A stretch of DNA of 64,000 nt from Heterodera schachtii (lineage: Eukaryota; Nematoda; Chromadorea; Rhabditida; Heteroderidae), in assembly GCA_023374025.1 (NCBI GenBank), contig SIJG01000093.1, positions 234,760-298,759 of the forward strand, read 5' to 3'. This document shows positions 58,951-64,000 of the stretch, in pieces. The first letter of the stretch is position 1. Every line of letters begins with the position of its first letter. The position numbers and the translations under genes are program-made. Under the pieces are notes generated by a model that saw only the letters and a list, made by a program, of their open reading frames with translations, did not search any database and had not been told where the DNA came from.

Positions 58951-61481
58951 ATGTTTTTGTTTAAATTATCAATTCTTTTTGCACATTATTTCATTAATGT
59001 ACAATTAGCCGAGGAAGAAAAGTGTGGGGAATATTCAATCGGAGAACTTGTAAAAAGAACTAAATACAGGTCATATAAAAACAGCAAGCAGCCAAGGGTG
59101 GTTAAAACAAGCGGAAATGATGACTTTAGCGGCTCTTTTGGGGAGGTAAATTGTGACAATGCCCATGCCCCGAAATGATCAATTAGTCCTAATTAGTACA
59201 GAACCCAATGTTGCCACATTAGCCGTCATTAGGGATGGTTAAATTTCATTAATTGCCGTGATTGGCCAAATATTTGTCCAATCAGCTTCTTCCCTTCTCT
59301 GTTCACTTTAGTTTGACTTTTGTTTTCCTAAGATTTCGGTCGGGATATGTCGTCAATGCTGAGACAATCAAAAGCAATGTGTGGCGGTTAAATTCTTCAA
59401 AAAGAGGAGGACAAAAAGGAAACGGACGAAGACGGCAATTTGAAATTGCACGCGAAGGCAATCGAAGTGGCCAAACTCATTACGAAAAGCCTGGAGACAT
59501 AAAGGAACGACGGCATTTGATAGAAATGATCGACGCGTAAGCGAAGAAATTGGCACAAAACTCGGAACAAAAATCCTTCATTTTTTAAAAATGAAAACAA
59601 TTGAAAATGATTTAAAAATTCTTTTAAATTTGCTTTTTCAGTGGCTCTGTGACGGATGGCACGGACAAACTGATAATAATAATGGAATTGGGCACAGAAA
59701 CATTCGCTGATCGAATGTACGACAGAAAGGAAAGGAACGAAAGTGACAATGATTGGCTAAAGATTATAGCGAAATTGGCCATACCTTTGGAGGAATTTCA
59801 CAACGGTAATTGAACAAAAATGGCCAAACAATTGAAATGCTTAATCATTGAAAATGGCATCATTTTATTTTCAATTTTAGTTGCAATTCATATGGACGTA
59901 AAAGCGTCAAATTATTTGTATGTGTCAAAAAATGGCAAAGAATTGTTGAAATTGATCGATTATGACGGTGCCCAATTAATTGACTGGCGGAATAAAAATG
60001 GCACAATATTTGTTGAAGACGCGGTGCTCACTGAACAATACTGTGCCCCGGAATTTGAGGGGGACAACCATTTGGTAAAGAAAGAAAAATGCTTGTTGGA
60101 GGAATTAAGGAACACTTACCGTACTTATTCGATTATAGCCCCCGGTTTTATTAGATTTCTCGAAAATTTGACATTTGGTCGCTCGGAATGATAATCCATG
60201 AAGCATTTGTTGACAAGCTCCGCCAGGAAAAGGGCAAAGAAACGTTGGAATTGGTAAGCATAGTTTGGATTTTAATAAAAACATTTCGGGTCCTTTTTAG
60301 GAAGATCGGGAGCGATTTATGACAGAAATGAGAAATTTGTACGACTATGAAAGCTTCAGCAAAAGTTACATTAAGAAAATGCTTAATAAGTCGTCAAATA
60401 TTGCGTCAATCGACCAATTTGACGACCAAACGTGGGAGAGGAACAACAATTTGGTCGAAATTGTGCTCGAATTTTGGCAAAGATATCCAAAGACGGCACT
60501 TTTGGTGACGGTAAAAGAATTTTAAAAATGAATGTTTTTAAGAAAATCTTTTAAGTGGTTGGCAATTCACAAAAAGTGCAAAGTTGGGAAATCAAAAATC
60601 TGATTTTTCCTATAATTTTAATTGGTTTTTAAAATTATAAACATTTAAATTTAATTAAATTGATGCTTAAATAAATTTCTTCTAAAAGTTTTTTGGATCG
60701 CGAATAAAATTATTAAAGTTTTCCAAATATTAAATAATTGAATTTCTAAAAATTTCAAGCTTAAATGGCGCCTGTAAATTTTACAAAATAAGGCCTAAGC
60801 ATAGGCCTAGGCCCAAGCAATTTAATTTAGCTTGAGTTGAAGCGGATACATTTCCATGTAAAATATAAGTTCATTTTGTATTTTAGCACATTTGTAATTG
60901 AATTTCTATATAAAAAATTCAAAGTAATCTGGCTAATGATTTTATTAAATATTAGGTAAACTTTAATTATTTTATTCGAGATCCAGAAAAACTTTTAGAA
61001 GAATATTTATTTAAGCATCAATTTAATTAAATTTAAATGTTTATAATTTTAAAAACCAATTAAAATTATAGGAAAAATCAGATTTTTGATTTTTGCACTT
61101 TTTGGTGAAGCGCCCAAATTGCACTTTTTGTGAAATGACCTAGCACCATCTTTTCAGAATATGCTGCACTCGACTTGGCAACAGAGACTGACGGCCAAAG
61201 GCATTTTGGACTTTTGTGCCGGAAAGTGTTACCTGCGCGAGTTCAAATGGGCACGAAAAGCAAAAAACTTGCGCCTTTTTAATTACTTTAAATTTGGCGA
61301 ATTGAAACAAATGATAGTGCGAAAACAACGAATGGTTCGAATTCAATTGTGGAAGAAAAATCGGAAGCAAATGCAAGAGAAATTTGGGAATTTGAAAAGA
61401 AAAGTGGCGGAAATAATGGAGCAACAGCAGAAGGAAATGGCCGAGATAAGCAAGCTGAGAACGAACTGTGAAAACGAATGA
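58951..61481 (+). CDS. Secreted protein kinase-like protein
   Basis: Exons 58951-59145, about 59333-59536 (uncertain), 59642-59805, 59881-60074, 60155-60253, 60301-60510, 61158-61481. The ATG follows TTTTTTAG directly, like a trans-splice acceptor. MFLFKLSILFAHYFINVQLA is a probable signal peptide. Kinase features in order: SGSFGE glycine loop, a probable VAVK (frame problem, see findings), hinge KLIIIMELGTE, catalytic loop HMDVKASNYL, LIDYDGA, EQYCAPEF, KFDIWSLGMIIHEA, then a C-lobe remainder and a basic, Gln-rich likely coiled-coil tail. Catalytic Asp, Lys and Asn and the metal-binding Asp are kept, but HRD is HMD and DFG is DYD. Family beyond Ser/Thr-like is not clear. Plant-parasitic nematodes secrete many effectors, so such a role is possible but only inferred. 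Confidence 0.75.
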
Positions 61482-61587
61482 GTGAGAAGAAAGAATAGAT
61501 CGCATTTTAAATTTGCATTTAAAATTGAATTTTTTATTTTATTTAAAAAAAAGAAAAAAAGAGGTCACTATTTAAACGAATAATAGG

Positions 61588-62277
61588 GGTGCTATGTCGT
61601 TATATAAAAACCATAAAAAAGGGGTTATATAAAAACCATCAAATGGAAATTTTCAACGTTAAACTGTCCATAACTTTTGTAAAAGTAATCCAAATTAAAT
61701 AATATTCATATCATTCCATAGCCCTAACATTTCTCTATTAGCTCACCTAAATTTCAAAAAATTTGGTCAAGTTTGAGCAAAGTTATGGCCAAAAGTACCC
61801 AAGGCACCGGGTTTTCAAACATTTTTAGCTATAACTTTTTTGAAACCTAACGAAATTTTTTGAAATTTTGTATGTTAATAGAGGACACATAGGGCTAGCG
61901 AATGATAGCAAATCACTTTATTTTGTTCGTTCTAAGAATGTTTTGATCAGAATTTTTGATGATCAAAATAATTTTATTTTTAATTAAAAATGTCTGTTAG
62001 AAATTATTTTTGTTTTTTTATTTTTTTGCTATTAGTCGATAACCCTATGCGTCCTCTATTAGCCTGCAAAATTTAAAAAAATTTCGTTAAGTTTTAAAAA
62101 ATTATGGCCATAACTTTGCTCAACCTTGACCAAATTTTTTGAAATTTAGATGAGCTAATAGAGAAATGTTAGGGCTATCGCATGATACCATTTAATTCTG
62201 TTGACTTTGACAAAAGTTATGGACAGTTTTAGGTTGAAAATTTTCATTTGATGGTTTTTATATAACGAATCAGCACC
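61588..62277. mobile_element. Foldback MITE, family GGTGCT, copy 2
   Basis: Starts GGGTGCTATGTCGTTATATAAAAACC and ends TATATAACGAATCAGCACC. Arms share AACTGTCCATAACTTTTGT, CATTTCTCTATTAGCTC and CAAAGTTATGGCC with the copy at 14675 and fold back on each other. It lies between the kinase-like and collagen genes. Confidence 0.85.
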
Positions 62278-62701
62278 GTAGTAGGTACAATAGCCAAACG
62301 ATAATTAGTTGGCCATGTTAAAATGCAAAGTGCCAAATACAACAACAAAACGGATTAAACTACTTAGCATTTTCTCAATTTATGGAATGTTATCTCAACA
62401 ATTAGTTGTAAGCGAATAAAAGAAAAGATTAATTCTAGCTAATAAAAATTATTTGTAATTAATTTGCAGAGTTAAAATGAAAAGTGCCAAATTTAAAAAA
62501 TAAAAAAAGTTGACCAATGCGACTATCGGCATTTGTAAAAATGCAAAAAAAACAGCAAATAGTGAATGCCCTTTATTCGTGTGGGAAATGCGCTGGTGAA
62601 CACAAATTCCGACAACAACTTCCACCCAATTATGATCATCTTCAGCTTCGCTTTCGCGTCGGTCCTTTGTTTTTTGGTTCTCTTCTCCCTGCGCTTGTCG
62701 C

Positions 62702-63769
62702 TTATGCTTTCTTTGCTGCCGCCATCTTCTTTTTGACTGCCAACACGGAAGAGCGGGGCGGGCACGGACAGTAGCCGCTGTCCTTGCCGGGCTGTCCCGG
62801 TGCTCCGGGCTGTCCAGGTTGGCCAGAGTTTCCGGGCTGGCCGGGCTGACCAGGCGCGCCAGGGGGTCCGGGCGGTCCTTGGCCTCCGGGCTGTCCTGGC
62901 TGACCTTGGCTTCCGGGGTTTCCGTTCTGGCCAGGCGCTCCGGGCGGTCCCTTCGGGCCAGGAATTGGGCGCCTGAACGAGTGGAAACCGGGTTTAAATA
63001 TACAATCAATGAGTTTAAGTGCTTACGAGACAACTCCGTTCGCTCCAGGCTGTCCGGGTTGGCCAGCGGCTCCGGGGCGTCCGGGCTGTCCAGGCTGTCC
63101 TTGGGGTCCGGGCGCGCCAGGCGTTCCAGGTCCTCCACCTTGAGCGGGCGTACCAGGCTGTCCTGGGGCTCCTTGCTGTCCGGGCGGTCCCTGTCCTCCG
63201 GGGCGGCCGGGCGGCCCAGCAGGGCAGCGTGGGCAGGGGATGTTCTGGGGCGGGCAAGGAGGAGCTGCAATGGGAAGGCATGATTAGCATGGGATTAGTC
63301 AAAAAATGCCCACCGGGTTGGCCAGGTTGTCCAGGCTGTCCGGGCTGTCCTGCGCCACCAGGCTGTCCGGGCTGTCCAGGCGGTCCGGATGGGCCGGGCG
63401 GACCAGGGGGACAGCTTGGCTGTTGGAGGCCAGCGCACTGGCAGTGTCCGGGCAGTTGACGTTTGGCACGGAAGATGGAGTTGAAGGGGTTATCACGGGG
63501 CTTCGACGGCGGCGTCACGACCACTTGCACGTCCATCAAGTCAGTCCATGCCGAGTCGGTGTTGACGCGGAAGGCCTGGAAAAATTTGGCAAATTTTCGG
63601 TGGGTTTTTTGTTTGAGTGCGGCCGGCTGAGTACCTCAACTCCGTCGCGCACTTTGCTGTTCATTTGGCTCATCTCCGAGTACAGAGATGGCAGAGTGAC
63701 CACTGTGGCGATGATAGCCAACAGAGAGCACACCGAGGCAATCCCGAGAACAATGTGAGTCTCTTGCAT
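62702..63769 (-). CDS. Cuticle collagen
   Basis: Exons 63635-63769, 63314-63575, 63027-63264 and 62702-62972 join in phase to 301 residues. Nematode cuticle collagens are secreted, trimerise and build the exoskeleton at each moult. Visible: N-terminal membrane anchor ([20 protein letters not shown]), a FRAKRQ site for subtilisin-type processing, [11 protein letters not shown], then Gly-X-Y blocks rich in GQPG, interrupted by a [11 protein letters not shown] cluster and by SRPIP, with terminal CPCP and a Lys-rich tail [10 protein letters not shown]. Cys pairs bounding the Gly-X-Y blocks are typical. Which numbered col gene it corresponds to cannot be told. Phase-1 and phase-2 introns sit inside or next to Gly-X-Y blocks. 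Confidence 0.95.
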
Positions 63770-64000
63770 TTTCGCGCTAAATATTTATGAATTTGAAATG
63801 TCCAAAATATAAAAGCATTTTTTGAGGGGGGGGGGAAGAATTTCACTGGAAATAATGAATTTAAAAAGTCGAAAAAATTGAAAGTTTTTTAGTTAATTAA
63901 TTTCAATTTTTGATAAATGAAAGGCAAATTTTGGAAAGACTGAAGAAAAGCTGTTTAATTTTCAGCAGATGAGAGAATGACTGCTGCTGAGTTGGTGGAG
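63770..64000. other. Upstream region of the collagen gene
   Basis: Immediate 5' flank of the collagen ATG; AT-rich with a G run at 63824-63833. The last bases (CTGCTGCTGAG) are ordinary. No further gene is visible before the window ends. Confidence 0.5.

Overview
This is nematode nuclear DNA. The genes are interrupted by mostly 45-100 base introns with T-rich ...TTTCAG 3' ends, intergenic DNA is AT-rich, and the content includes a cuticle collagen, an AVR-14-type glutamate-gated chloride channel and a Twist/HLH-8-type bHLH gene. The abundant G/C homopolymers, dense small inverted-repeat elements and divergent secreted proteins would suit a tylenchid (plant-parasitic) nematode, but the species cannot be fixed from sequence alone. 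Coding calls were made by hand-splicing exons so that phases match. No tRNA, rRNA or CRISPR was recognised.

Left end, 1-10.3 kb: repeats. There is a 618-base satellite organised as a 1236-base dimer, a MITE, a Mutator-like remnant, a recurrent GGCGGTGCC-GATA-GGCGCCGCC hairpin, a foldback element carrying a nested hAT-like insertion with 8-base target duplication, and a Tc1-like foldback. 10.3-12.8 kb (minus): an alpha-carbonic anhydrase gene of six exons, with an intron-containing, broken copy of ribosomal protein L12 upstream of it. 12.8-16.8 kb: more repeats, including an 889-base foldback and a 71-base minisatellite.

16.8-27.9 kb (minus): a large multi-exon RhoGEF gene (DH-PH, PLEKHG5-like) with many low-complexity exons. 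27.9-42.7 kb: a long gene-poor stretch with a 0.9 kb purine-rich KpnI-site minisatellite and a TIR element. 42.7-45.5 kb (minus): a double-RING protein resembling the RINGs of Mind bomb, then a two-exon secreted protein of unknown family. 46.0-51.3 kb (minus): an avr-14-like channel gene in which one extracellular-domain set of ten exons is followed by two alternative membrane-domain cassettes. The distal cassette lacks a canonical 3' splice site before its M2 exon.

51.3-57 kb: gene-poor, purine-rich. 57.1-58.1 kb (plus): a 79-residue Twist-like bHLH gene. 58.2-58.6 kb (minus): a small secreted-type gene. 58.95-61.5 kb (plus): a protein kinase-like gene with an apparent N-terminal signal peptide, HMD in place of HRD and DYD in place of DFG. 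61.6-62.3 kb: a second foldback copy. 62.7-63.8 kb (minus): a complete four-exon cuticle collagen gene. The genes are unrelated in pathway; the neighbourhood is ordinary nematode gene order rather than a functional cluster. The most interesting items are the avr-14 cassette arrangement with its damaged splice site, the secreted kinase-like gene, and the RPL12 pseudogene.
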